A stretch of DNA of 64,000 bases from Marinobacter sp. Arc7-DN-1. Lineage in GTDB: Bacteria; Pseudomonadota; Gammaproteobacteria; Pseudomonadales; Oleiphilaceae. The position numbers were made by a program, and so were the translations under genes. The notes under the pieces were generated by a model. The model ran no database searches, was not told the DNA's origin, and worked only from the letters and a program-made list of their open reading frames with translations. Shown here one piece after another: positions 48,837 to 56,547 of this stretch. Numbering within the stretch: the stretch's first letter is position 1; each line of letters begins with the position of its first letter. The stretch covers positions 3,534,001 to 3,598,000 of the forward strand of contig NZ_CP031848.1 of NCBI RefSeq assembly GCF_003441595.1. Reading direction: 5' to 3'.

Positions 48837-49270
48837 TGAATTTTGAGCTTATAAAACAAATCAATGAATACGTGACCGAATCTCTATTGGAAGCCGAAGA
48901 GCAAGAAATTCTTTCTTGTATAGACTCCCCTGACTATCCCTCGAGTCAAGATATTAGTGAAGCTTCACAACTCATTCAGTCAGCGATTCAAGAAAGCAAA
49001 CGTCGGCGCCTCGCAGAGAGGCAAGCAGCATTTGCTGCTCACCAAGCCAGCCATGCAGATTCTTCCGAGGGCAGCAGACGGAGAACGGCGTCGGAGATGG
49101 TCGCCGACATTGCCAAGGCACTTCAGAATAGGGATAACGTCCCGCAGGGGCTGCTTCTAGCCTTCAGGGAGCAACAAAACAATGCCACCGATGAGGATGT
49201 CGCAAGAATCTGGCGAGATTTGGTTGCACTGGGTCTGATTGAACCTGACGACACAGACTCCGACCGATGA
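48836..49270 (+). CDS. Hypothetical protein between sigma-like and ImmA/IrrE genes
   Basis: A 144-residue acidic protein that I do not recognise. The N-terminal 60 residues are helical (NFELIKQINEYVTESLLEAEEQE), and the middle (SKRRRLAERQAAFAAHQ) is basic. The last third (TASEMVADIAKALQNR, then DEDVARIWRDLVALGLIEPDD) looks like a small helical domain. The ATG overlaps the stop before it (TGATG) with GGGAG upstream, and its TGA overlaps the ImmA start (ATGA). It could be the substrate or inhibitor for the peptidase. Confidence 0.7.
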   Translation: MNFELIKQINEYVTESLLEAEEQEILSCIDSPDYPSSQDISEASQLIQSAIQESKRRRLAERQAAFAAHQASHADSSEGSRRRTASEMVADIAKALQNRDNVPQGLLLAFREQQNNATDEDVARIWRDLVALGLIEPDDTDSDR

Positions 49271-50040
49271 AGTTTAAACGTGCTCCGGAACACATCCTCA
49301 GAGAGATCGGGATCGATAGCCCGGATGAGATTGATTTGGATTTAATCGCGTTTGATTTGAATGCAGTGGTTAAGCGGGACCGATTGCCAGGGTGTGAAGG
49401 ACAGATCGTTGGTACAGACACTCGTGCAATTATTACGATTAACAATGAGTCTGCACCGCAGCGCCAGCGATTTTCTCTTGGGCATGAAATAGGTCATTGG
49501 ATAAATGATCGTGGAAAGAATCTAAGCTACCGATGCACTGACTCCGATATGCGTCAGCACGCGATCTCGCGTCACAATTTCAAGCAGCAAAAAGAAGTTC
49601 GTGCAAATCGATTCTCCGCTGAGCTTTTGATGCCTGGTTATCTTTTAAAACGATATTTACCTGCAAGGGAAATCAGCGTGAGTACGGTTAATTACCTCTC
49701 TCAGCTATTTGACGTTTCGAGGACGAGCGCTTCGATACGATTAGTCGAGGTTTCCGATCTTCCATGCATGCTTGTTTGCTGGGATAAGCAAGGCAGACGA
49801 AAGTGGTTCTCTCGCAATCCCATCGTACCCGACTCGATCTGGCCTCACAGACAGATTCTAAGACCACATGAGGTTTTTGGAGAGTCTAACGCCCTGACCG
49901 TGGATGCGGATAGGTGGATCGACGGGGCCGCGGCTGCGAATTCCACTATCACTGAGAGCCAATACACGAATGGCTATGACCTGTTCTCTTTGATTTGGTG
50001 GCCGGATGAATCGGCTTTAAATCAGGAGCCTGACGAATAG
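49267..50040 (+). CDS. ImmA/IrrE-type zinc metallopeptidase
   Basis: A 257-residue protein. The zinc motif HEIGH is at residues 73-77, with a third ligand Glu in KEVRANRFSAELLMP (about residue 110). A winged-helix-like segment follows (VSTVNYLSQLFDVSRTSASIRL). ImmA and IrrE are known to cleave or relieve repressors after DNA damage or phage induction. The extra C-terminal 80 residues (RKWFSRNPIVPD, WWPDES) match longer family members. It is the last gene of the three-gene operon. Confidence 0.88.
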   Translation: MKFKRAPEHILREIGIDSPDEIDLDLIAFDLNAVVKRDRLPGCEGQIVGTDTRAIITINNESAPQRQRFSLGHEIGHWINDRGKNLSYRCTDSDMRQHAISRHNFKQQKEVRANRFSAELLMPGYLLKRYLPAREISVSTVNYLSQLFDVSRTSASIRLVEVSDLPCMLVCWDKQGRRKWFSRNPIVPDSIWPHRQILRPHEVFGESNALTVDADRWIDGAAAANSTITESQYTNGYDLFSLIWWPDESALNQEPDE

Positions 50041-50124
50041 CAACATGAGAACTCTTTAGACACCCGGACATTATGGGATGAGTGCCAAGATTTTCGTGGG
50101 GTATACGTTTAGGTCTAGGCCATA

Positions 50125-50577
50125 TTAGCTCAAACATCGCATGCATAGGTCGTATCCAGACATAGCTGGCTTTCCGCAATGTGCGCATTGGTTATTTGGT
50201 TGTTGCCCGTAGGGCTTAGATGCTTTCAGCTTGGGTTGGGTTCCGCTTTCTGCGAGCTCAGCAGGGCCGGTGCTAGCTAGGGAATTTCTAAACTTCGCTA
50301 GTTTTGAAACTGGGTGGTACGCCCTTTCGATAGCCTCGGCAGAAAATTCTAAATCTTTCCCATTGGGACGTTTCTTGTTTTTCGTTTTTCTTTGTTTGCG
50401 TTTTGCCAGCCTTTTTTGTCGATTCGCCTTTTTCTTTTCGGCTTTCTCAAGTTGCTCCGAGAGTTTTTTGGACTCTACTTCCCGATCGTCAGCTTTCTTT
50501 GGCTTCCGGCCTTTGATCATCGGCTTGGGTACCGGACGTTCAAATAGTTTCGCTAGCTGCTCTTTGAAACTCTTCAT
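50125..50577 (-). CDS. Lysine-rich protein with C-terminal zinc ribbon
   Basis: A 150-residue protein. Residues about 15-85 are strongly basic and helical (many Lys, Arg and Glu). The C-terminus has CAHCGKPAMSGYDLCMRCL, a four-Cys zinc ribbon. I do not recognise it; an RNA- or DNA-binding role is likely from charge alone. I placed the start at ATG 50577 because GGAAG precedes it; the frame is open to 50646. It is convergent with the ImmA gene. Confidence 0.55.
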   Translation of the reverse strand: MKSFKEQLAKLFERPVPKPMIKGRKPKKADDREVESKKLSEQLEKAEKKKANRQKRLAKRKQRKTKNKKRPNGKDLEFSAEAIERAYHPVSKLAKFRNSLASTGPAELAESGTQPKLKASKPYGQQPNNQCAHCGKPAMSGYDLCMRCLS

Positions 50578-50882
50578 CTTCCACGCACCCGAGAGAGTTT
50601 TTAGAAAATGGAGACCATTGCTTTGAGCGAAAGCATGTAAGGCCACCGCCTAAATCGTAGGAGATATTCCGGAAAACAGCCAGTAGCTTGTAAAGCGCTC
50701 ATTACAATATTTCTTGTATGTCCTGCTTCCTCAGACTTTACCTCTATGGTAATTGCCGCGAGAGTGATCGTCTGCCAATCCAAGCCATCCTAAATAGGTT
50801 AATTTGACGCAGTAGAAAGGCCCGCTTTCCAATGGAAGCATGGATCTTTAAAAAAGGCTTACTAATGTTCGCTTTTGTTTAG

Positions 50883-52037
50883 GGAAGGTCTGAATAACCG
50901 CTGATTTTTGCCGATCTTGGTTTTAACCGGCAAAAAATCGAAGATTCAGACACTATTTCCATTTATTTGTGTGTTTTTTGCCCGTTTCCCGCCATTTTGG
51001 CGAAAAACAGGCGCACTGGCCCTACGCCAGCATGTATTTTTCACCGATCAGCAGGTTGCTGAACGCGGCCAGCAAATGCAGCCGGTTATTGTTCTTTGCA
51101 AGGCCGCGATAGCGGACCTTGCTATAACCGAAGACCTGCTTAATGTACCGGAAGGGATGCTCCACTTTGGCACGAACACTGGCTTTGATTTTCTCGGCTT
51201 TCAGCTTGTCGGCATCCAGCGTCTTCCGGGTGCCAGGTCGTTTGGCAATGAACCAGGAGACGTCTTCGCGGTGCTTATGCTCATCCCGATTTTGAATGCC
51301 AAGGTAACCGGCGTCGCCGAAGACTCGTTGTTCTTCTCCGTGCAGCAGCTTGTCGGTGGGCACGATGTCGTGAACATTAGCCGCGGTGGTATCGATGCTA
51401 TGAATCAGTCCCAGCGTGTCATCGACACCAATGTGCATCTTCATGCCGAAGTGCCATTCGTTGCCCTTTCTGGTCTGGTGCATTTCTGGATCGCGCTTGC
51501 CGGTACTGTTCTTGGTCGAGCTGGGAGCAGAAATAATAGTGGCATCAACAATGCTGCCTTCGCGCAGCATCAGGCCATTTTTTTCCAGGTGTTTATTCAC
51601 CTCTTTAAACAGTGCCTTGCCAAGACCGTGTTGCTCCAGGAAATGCCGGAAGTTAAGAATGGTGGTCTCGTCCGGCAATCGGTCCAGCTTCAGGCCGGCA
51701 AAGTGCCGCATGGATTCGATCTCGTACAGAGCGTCTTCCATGGCCGGGTCGCTGAGGTTATAGAACAACTGCATGCAGTGAACTCGCAGCATGGCAGACA
51801 GCGGATACGGAGGTCGTCCGTTCTGGCCCTTGGGGTAATAACGGGCTACCTTCTTCTCCAATTGCTTCCAGGGAATCAGCTTGTCCATCCGTTCCAGAAA
51901 GATCTCACGACGCGTTTTGCGCTTCTTGGTCTGGTACTCGGCTTCGGAGAACGTGATCTGATCCATGGTGGCAACGAATCCTATGTGGTTGGCGATGGCC
52001 GTATTATCGCTGATTTCGAGACTTATTCAGAGTCTCC
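50883..52037. mobile_element. Complete IS5-family insertion sequence
   Basis: An element of 1155 bases with imperfect terminal inverted repeats (left GGAAGGTCTGAATAA; right, read inward, GGAGACTCTGAATAA). It is flanked by a perfect TTAG duplication (50879-50882 and 52038-52041), the YTAR target of the IS5 subgroup. It carries one transposase on the minus strand. The intact repeats and gene suggest a recent insertion. Confidence 0.93.
51022..51966 (-). CDS. IS5-family DDE transposase
   Basis: A 314-residue transposase. The DDE residues are in IVDATIISAPSS (first Asp), VFGDAGYLG (second Asp) and RAKVEHPFRYIKQVFGYSKVRYRG, the last being the Y-R-E signature of IS5/IS4 relatives. The N-terminal MDQITFSEAEYQTKKRKTRR and the KGQNGRPPYPL segment are typical of the IS5 subgroup. 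The frame is uninterrupted, so the element may still move. Confidence 0.95.
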   Translation of the reverse strand: MDQITFSEAEYQTKKRKTRREIFLERMDKLIPWKQLEKKVARYYPKGQNGRPPYPLSAMLRVHCMQLFYNLSDPAMEDALYEIESMRHFAGLKLDRLPDETTILNFRHFLEQHGLGKALFKEVNKHLEKNGLMLREGSIVDATIISAPSSTKNSTGKRDPEMHQTRKGNEWHFGMKMHIGVDDTLGLIHSIDTTAANVHDIVPTDKLLHGEEQRVFGDAGYLGIQNRDEHKHREDVSWFIAKRPGTRKTLDADKLKAEKIKASVRAKVEHPFRYIKQVFGYSKVRYRGLAKNNNRLHLLAAFSNLLIGEKYMLA

Positions 52038-52060
52038 TTAGGTATCGCCCGGGATGCGGG

Positions 52061-52080
52061 AGGTCGCAAACCGGACATTC
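52061..52080 (+). repeat. Dispersed 20-base repeat, copy 2
   Basis: AGGTCGCAAACCGGACATTC, three mismatches from copy 1. It lies 23 bases beyond the right end of the IS5 element. Confidence 0.45.
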
Positions 52081-52209
52081 ATGTTGGACGATCACAGCCT
52101 TCTGATGAACCGCTGTTCGAGGCGGGGGAAGTCCAGTATAGCCCCGTCATTCCTCATCACCTCCACCGGTCACATCCAATCGGTAGCAACAAGTTTCCTG
52201 ACACTCAAG

Positions 52210-52245
52210 TTACTTACTTTATTACTTACTTTATTACTTACTTTC
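52210..52245 (+). repeat. Three tandem 12-base repeats before the kfrA-like gene
   Basis: Three copies of TTACTTACTTTA (the last ending TTTC) lie 60 bases before the KfrA_N gene start. The unit length is close to one helical turn. KfrA-type proteins bind repeats in their own promoter, so this is a candidate operator; it could also be simple slippage. Confidence 0.6.
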
Positions 52246-52304
52246 TTTCTTTGTTCGTCTTTATGTTCTAATATTTAGTACCAGTCTGACATCAGGAAGT
52301 GGTT

Positions 52305-52874
52305 ATGCGCCCAGTACAATATCCGAATGAAAAAATTATTGAGGCCGGCACGAGGATACAAGACGAAGGGCGAACGGTGACCGCTTTCGCGATTCGTAAA
52401 GCCATTGGAGGTGGGGATACCAAAAGGATCGCTCAAGTTTGGTATCAGCATGTGACCGAAGCGACCAATGATGAATCTCCAGTGCCAGACCTTCCGGTCG
52501 AAGTCGAGGAAGCGTTTGCTGCAGGTAGAGAACGCTTCGGGGACTATCTTCGGTCAATTGCAACGGAGATTAACAAAGTCTCTAATCGTGCGGCAGACCG
52601 CCGAGTGGCCGACATGACGCGAGATCTTGAGGCTGTAAAGAGGCAAGCGGATGCTGAAATGGCCGACTCTAGCGCTATGATCGAAGAGCTTGAGGATAAA
52701 AATAGGGATCTCGAAAACAAAGTCGATCAACTTGAGGAGGATCTGGGTATTGCCTGTCGGCATCGCGATGAGCACAAAGAAAGAGCGGACAAGGCCGAGG
52801 CAAAGCTTTCACAGTCAGGTGGCATGGAAGCTCTTCTAAAGCGTATCGAGAAGCTAGAGCACAGCAGTAAGTGA
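52305..52874 (+). CDS. KfrA_N-domain DNA-binding protein
   Basis: A 189-residue protein. The N-terminal 50 residues (IIEAGTRIQDEGRTVTAFAIRKAIGGGDTKRI) match the KfrA_N domain of plasmid-borne DNA-binding proteins. The rest, from about residue 90, is a long coiled coil. KfrA is known as an autoregulated accessory of plasmid stability. I chose the ATG at 52305 with AGGAAG upstream; a GTG two codons earlier is possible. Next to a resolvase, it suggests a plasmid-derived segment. Confidence 0.8.
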   Translation: MRPVQYPNEKIIEAGTRIQDEGRTVTAFAIRKAIGGGDTKRIAQVWYQHVTEATNDESPVPDLPVEVEEAFAAGRERFGDYLRSIATEINKVSNRAADRRVADMTRDLEAVKRQADAEMADSSAMIEELEDKNRDLENKVDQLEEDLGIACRHRDEHKERADKAEAKLSQSGGMEALLKRIEKLEHSSK

Positions 52875-53245
52875 ATCGAGTGGTCTCATAATAAAACGGA
52901 ATTGTACTGTGACTTTTTCATGTCACTTTCCGTTTGCCGCATTGTAGGCCAGAGAACTCTAATTACGCATGCCCCGGTTTTAGGAGATGGTTACAGTGTA
53001 CCTTGGTGCTCGTTAATTGTAGCCCAACCGCTCAAGATCGATTTTCTCCTGAGCACGAGCAAATTCTCTTTACTCGGCCCTCTCGTACTATATTACTTTG
53101 CAGTTCTTCTCATACTCGCTAATTCATACACAGAAAACGGTCGTTTGTTGGACGTCTTCACCACCCCCTCAAAAACCCCGCTTTTTACCTTGTTTAGCGA
53201 TCAACAATCACGTACAACAATCTATGACTAGAAAAGGTGCCTTTT
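52875..53245. other. 371-base gap before the resolvase gene
   Basis: No gene is supported. It is AT-rich with short frames only. A res-like recombination site for the adjacent resolvase might be here, but I could not align paired half-sites. A 10-base match (CAGAAAACGG, 53131-53140) to Tn3-family ends is too short to claim. Confidence 0.35.
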
Positions 53246-53806
53246 ATGATCATAGGTTATGCGCGTGTTAGCACTCAGGATCAAAATTCCGAACTCCAGG
53301 TGGATGCCCTGGAAAAAGCAGGGGCTGAACAGGTCTTCCAGGAAAAGTTGACCGGCAAGCTCCGAGAACGACCTGTGTTGTCGCAGTGCTTGCGTACTCT
53401 GAGGAAGGGAGATGTTTTAGTTGTTTGGAAACTTGATCGGCTGGCCCGATCACTGAAAGACCTCGTGGAGATCGTCCAGGATCTTCATGGTCGCGAAATC
53501 GGTTTCAAATCACTGACGGAATCCATCGATACCACCAGTTCAGGCGGTCGCCTGGTGTTTCATATATTTGGTGCCTTGGCTGAGTTTGAACATGATCTGA
53601 TTCGAGAGCGGACCATCGCTGGGCTGAAGGCGGCCCGGGCCCGAGGTCGAAAAGGCGGAAGAAAACCGGCGATGTCGGATGCCGACGTGAAGAAGGCGGC
53701 GGCCATGCTGTTAGACCCGAACATCACGAAAAAAGAAGTGGCTGAACATTTTGTCGTAGCCAGAACCACCCTGAATGCTTCGCTCAACCGCCTGAAAAAA
53801 GGGTAA
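53246..53806 (+). CDS. Serine recombinase (resolvase/invertase)
   Basis: A 186-residue serine recombinase. The catalytic Ser is in GYARVSTQDQ, then KLDRLARS and EFEHDLIRERT mark the catalytic domain. A short HTH domain (SDADVKKAAAMLLDPNITKKEVAEHF, then RTTLNASL) closes the protein. AAAAGG lies before the ATG at 53246. No Tn3-type transposase is in the window, so it may be a resolvase for multimers of a former plasmid or a transposon remnant. Confidence 0.92.
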   Translation: MIIGYARVSTQDQNSELQVDALEKAGAEQVFQEKLTGKLRERPVLSQCLRTLRKGDVLVVWKLDRLARSLKDLVEIVQDLHGREIGFKSLTESIDTTSSGGRLVFHIFGALAEFEHDLIRERTIAGLKAARARGRKGGRKPAMSDADVKKAAAMLLDPNITKKEVAEHFVVARTTLNASLNRLKKG

Positions 53807-53957
53807 CCCTCCTCTTAATAAAGGTATAAGGCTCAAGACGGCGCCACTGGGGCCTTTACCTCGTAGATTCCTTGTTGATTACACTACCTATATCTCTCAA
53901 CCTCCAACCTTGGTGTAGAGACCGGCGGGTTATGCTTCGGTCCTCGATGATTCGTGA

Positions 53958-54545
53958 CTACTTTAGATACATCTGTTGGTAAAAAGGCAAGATAACGCTG
54001 CGGTGAAGCCGGAGGGGGGCGAAGCGGCAGAATTCCTTAATGGCCTGCTGGGTGCTTGCGCCGATCTCCTTAACCCGCAGCAAATGATCCGCGAACTCAA
54101 TCAGCTCCTGACAGCGTTGTGTCTCGGCGGTTAGGGCGATCCAAGCAAACAGCTCCCTCTTACTGTCCCTCTCCTCTTGGGTGCTGGCAATCGCCCCCAG
54201 AATATTTTCAATCCGTTGGGTGGCGTAGTACATCTGAATATGCGCATACTCCTCGCTGCGCAGGAAACTATAGACCCTGGGACCTGCCTCTTCAGTATCC
54301 TCAAAGAAGTGGTCTCGGTAGAACGCCTCCTCCCGCTGGTACCAATCCAGCAGCTTCGGCGAAGGTTCGCGGAGGCCTTTACCGCTATCCTGCCAAAAAA
54401 AAGTAATGTGCTTCAGTTGGGTCTTACGAGCATCTAAATTGACGGGATCATCCCAGTAGCTGTAGGGAATGGGTTTCTCAAGGGCATCGGCAAGTGGGAT
54501 TCCGGCGAGCCCCCACAACACCCCAGCAATCAGGTACCGTTTCAT
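53958..54545 (-). CDS. Exported hypothetical protein
   Basis: A 195-residue protein with a cleavable signal peptide (KRYLIAGVLWGLAGIPLADALE). The ATG at 54545 has GTAGGAG eight bases upstream. The mature part is helical and rich in aromatics (QREEAFYRDHFFED, YSFLRSEEYAHIQMYY). I do not recognise a family; the periplasm is the likely location. It is divergent from the small gene at 54777. Confidence 0.6.
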   Translation of the reverse strand: MKRYLIAGVLWGLAGIPLADALEKPIPYSYWDDPVNLDARKTQLKHITFFWQDSGKGLREPSPKLLDWYQREEAFYRDHFFEDTEEAGPRVYSFLRSEEYAHIQMYYATQRIENILGAIASTQEERDSKRELFAWIALTAETQRCQELIEFADHLLRVKEIGASTQQAIKEFCRFAPLRLHRSVILPFYQQMYLK

Positions 54546-54776
54546 AATTTCTCCTACCTTATCTCGTTCCAGCATAGCCCGGCACGGCTTAACCTGCAGA
54601 ATTCCATTGCTGATTTCCGGTATTTCCACCCATTCGCTGTCAACATTAAATACTCTGGGCGGAGCCGCGTTAGGTCTGGACAGTGCCCTTGCCGGTTGGG
54701 ACGTTGTCGTTTACTTTTCTAATGACAACACTCGCCGATCCTAGCCGGGGCATTTTTAACGGGGAGAAACGCTTCA

Positions 54777-55037
54777 ATGAATACCGCCGACTATAACTTC
54801 AGAGACCGGGAATTCATTCAGCTATATACCACCAATGGACAAGAACTCTATCTTCGCGCCGACACCGTCACAGCTTTTGAAGAAGTCGAAAGCAGTCAAA
54901 ACGATATGTTGAAATCAGTGGTTTATATCGAGGGTTCGAGCCAAGGCTTCGAAGTCAAAGAATCCTGCGACGACATTCTTTACTATCTAAGCATTTGCCA
55001 ACGGTGCCGAGAGCAAGGCCGAGAAAACGACCAGTAA
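54777..55037 (+). CDS. Small FlbD-like hypothetical protein
   Basis: An 86-residue protein. The central part (FIQLYTTNGQELYLRADTVTAFEEV, then VVYIEGSSQGFEVKESCDDILYYL) has the strand pattern of FlbD-like small proteins, where a ligand-like loop is followed by a VKES motif. No flagellar gene is near, so the fold, not the role, is suggested. GGGGAG lies about eleven bases before the ATG. Confidence 0.55.
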   Translation: MNTADYNFRDREFIQLYTTNGQELYLRADTVTAFEEVESSQNDMLKSVVYIEGSSQGFEVKESCDDILYYLSICQRCREQGRENDQ

Positions 55038-55202
55038 TCTCTCCTCACCGCCTACAAGCGTATTTGCGTTCCAACACGCCTGCTGCTGATCACCGACTGC
55101 GCATAAGAACCGAATTATGGTAAACCTGCGTTTCCGATCCGGGGCTTCTTTTGGGGAGTGTGAGCCGCTGGATGATAACTGCTAGCTTCAAGGTCAGGGA
55201 AA

Positions 55203-55871
55203 TCACTCCTCAGCTTGGATATATTGCACGAGCATTCGACCAAGTGTCGTGACACTGAAGCGATTACCTTTCTGCTCGACAATCCCGAACCGCTGCAGAG
55301 TCTGCTTGTAGCTCTCCTGAAGCGCTGCCTTCGCCAATTGTTCCTGAGAAGCCCCCATTGTTTTGCTTACCGGCTCCAATATTTCTGGGTGCTGCTCCAC
55401 CCATTCTTTATGGGGGCCATCTCCAAAGACCGGATTCATAGAATAGTAAATCAACCAAATGATCTCCGGATCTGTTAGTTCTCGGTAGATATTGAGCAAT
55501 TTTCGGCTTTCTTCGTATCGCAACTCTTCGGTTGATAGGGCTCTAGCAACCAGGCGTCCAAGACGCTTTTTGCGGTCTGCAGATACTGCCCTGGATGCCT
55601 GAACGAAGCCTTCCTCCAAGAGGTCCAAACCTTCTTCGGTTTGAAGGTGTTGCTCAAAGGTATCCAGTCGCCCGTGAATGCTTGCGACTTCGGAGTCAAG
55701 CTGTTTCAAAAAGGCGACTATGCGGTCCAAACGCAAATCTGGAATGATGGTTGTCATCACTTCAGAAATGAGGGTTCCGACAACTGGAAGCGCGCCAGCA
55801 GCACTGTTGGCGATACTGACCAACCTATCCCGTGTATTGGAATCCAAAGTTTTCTGGTCGAGATTGCGCAT
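55203..55871 (-). CDS. Hypothetical protein coupled to a HEVH small protein
   Basis: A 222-residue protein. The N-terminal part has a hydrophobic stretch (SIANSAAGALPVVGTLISEV) and then a coiled coil around residues 60-100. The C-terminal part (QRFGIVEQKGNRFSVTTLGRMLVQYI) resembles a winged-helix end. The ATG at 55871 is eight bases after the stop of the 68-residue gene upstream, so they are coupled. No family recognised; a membrane-associated or pore-like stress protein is possible but unproved. Confidence 0.6.
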   Translation of the reverse strand: MRNLDQKTLDSNTRDRLVSIANSAAGALPVVGTLISEVMTTIIPDLRLDRIVAFLKQLDSEVASIHGRLDTFEQHLQTEEGLDLLEEGFVQASRAVSADRKKRLGRLVARALSTEELRYEESRKLLNIYRELTDPEIIWLIYYSMNPVFGDGPHKEWVEQHPEILEPVSKTMGASQEQLAKAALQESYKQTLQRFGIVEQKGNRFSVTTLGRMLVQYIQAEE

Positions 55872-55878
55872 AAATCTG

Positions 55879-56085
55879 TTATCGATTGTGACAAGCATTA
55901 GCGCAGAAGAAGCAGCCATCCACATTGTCATATTTTTGTCGAGCCGCTTCGAGAGCCTCCCTGCATGATGAGAACATGCCCAAATAGGTGCGATTCAGAA
56001 TTTCAGGCATGAATTGGCAACCCTCTTTATGCACCTCATGCTCACCGGTATTTTGTGCATTGTCGTTTCCGTAATAGTGTTCCAC
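55879..56085 (-). CDS. Small HEVH-motif protein
   Basis: A 68-residue protein starting at a GTG with AAGGAGG eight bases before it. The motif HEVHKEGCQFMP, then LGMFSSCREALEAARQKY and DGCFFCANACH, recalls a widespread small protein family of unknown function. Four Cys and several His could bind metal. It is first in a two-gene operon with the 222-residue protein. Confidence 0.65.
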   Translation of the reverse strand: MEHYYGNDNAQNTGEHEVHKEGCQFMPEILNRTYLGMFSSCREALEAARQKYDNVDGCFFCANACHNR

Positions 56086-56547
56086 TGAAGCCTCCTTGGC
56101 TTAACTGTCTCAATCCAGAATAGACAGCTTGCTACTATTTCGCCAGATTGGGGCCTGCGCCGGCGCGCAGCAGGCATCCACACGGTGATCCGAAGGACCG
56201 GATTCCATAAATTGTTGCTCTTATGGCCGCCAGTCTCAGGACGCCCACGCATTGCTCTCGCTAAATATGAAAGGAAAGCGATCACTCCCGATATATCCTA
56301 AGCGTTAACAAATAGTTACTTAAAAAATTGTCCATTTTGACATTTGCCGTCGATACTTCACTGAGTTCGAATTACGCTGCAATCTTGTGTCACCACGTAT
56401 ATTCATCGTCTTTCGCGGCATTCTCGACAAAAATAATCTTTATTCAGAGCGGGGATCGTCATCCAGTGATCAGCTCAGAGTTACTCTGGAGATTGCGCGT
56501 AAAGGGCATTCTGAGAAGAACCCCATCTGTCAGCAGAGCATGGCACC
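56086..56547. other. 462-base gap before the LOV-GGDEF-EAL gene
   Basis: No gene is supported. Promoters for the minus-strand HEVH gene and the plus-strand LOV gene must be here; I cannot name their hexamers with confidence. The GC content changes sharply from AT-rich at 56300-56460 to GC-rich after 56548. Confidence 0.35.

Noticed and set aside
50908..52041. A 377-codon plus-strand frame across the IS5 element
   Set aside because: It is antisense to the transposase and covers both IS ends, so it is not a gene.
53131..53140. End of a Tn3-family transposon (CAGAAAACGG)
   Set aside because: Only ten bases match and the rest of the 38-base end is absent.
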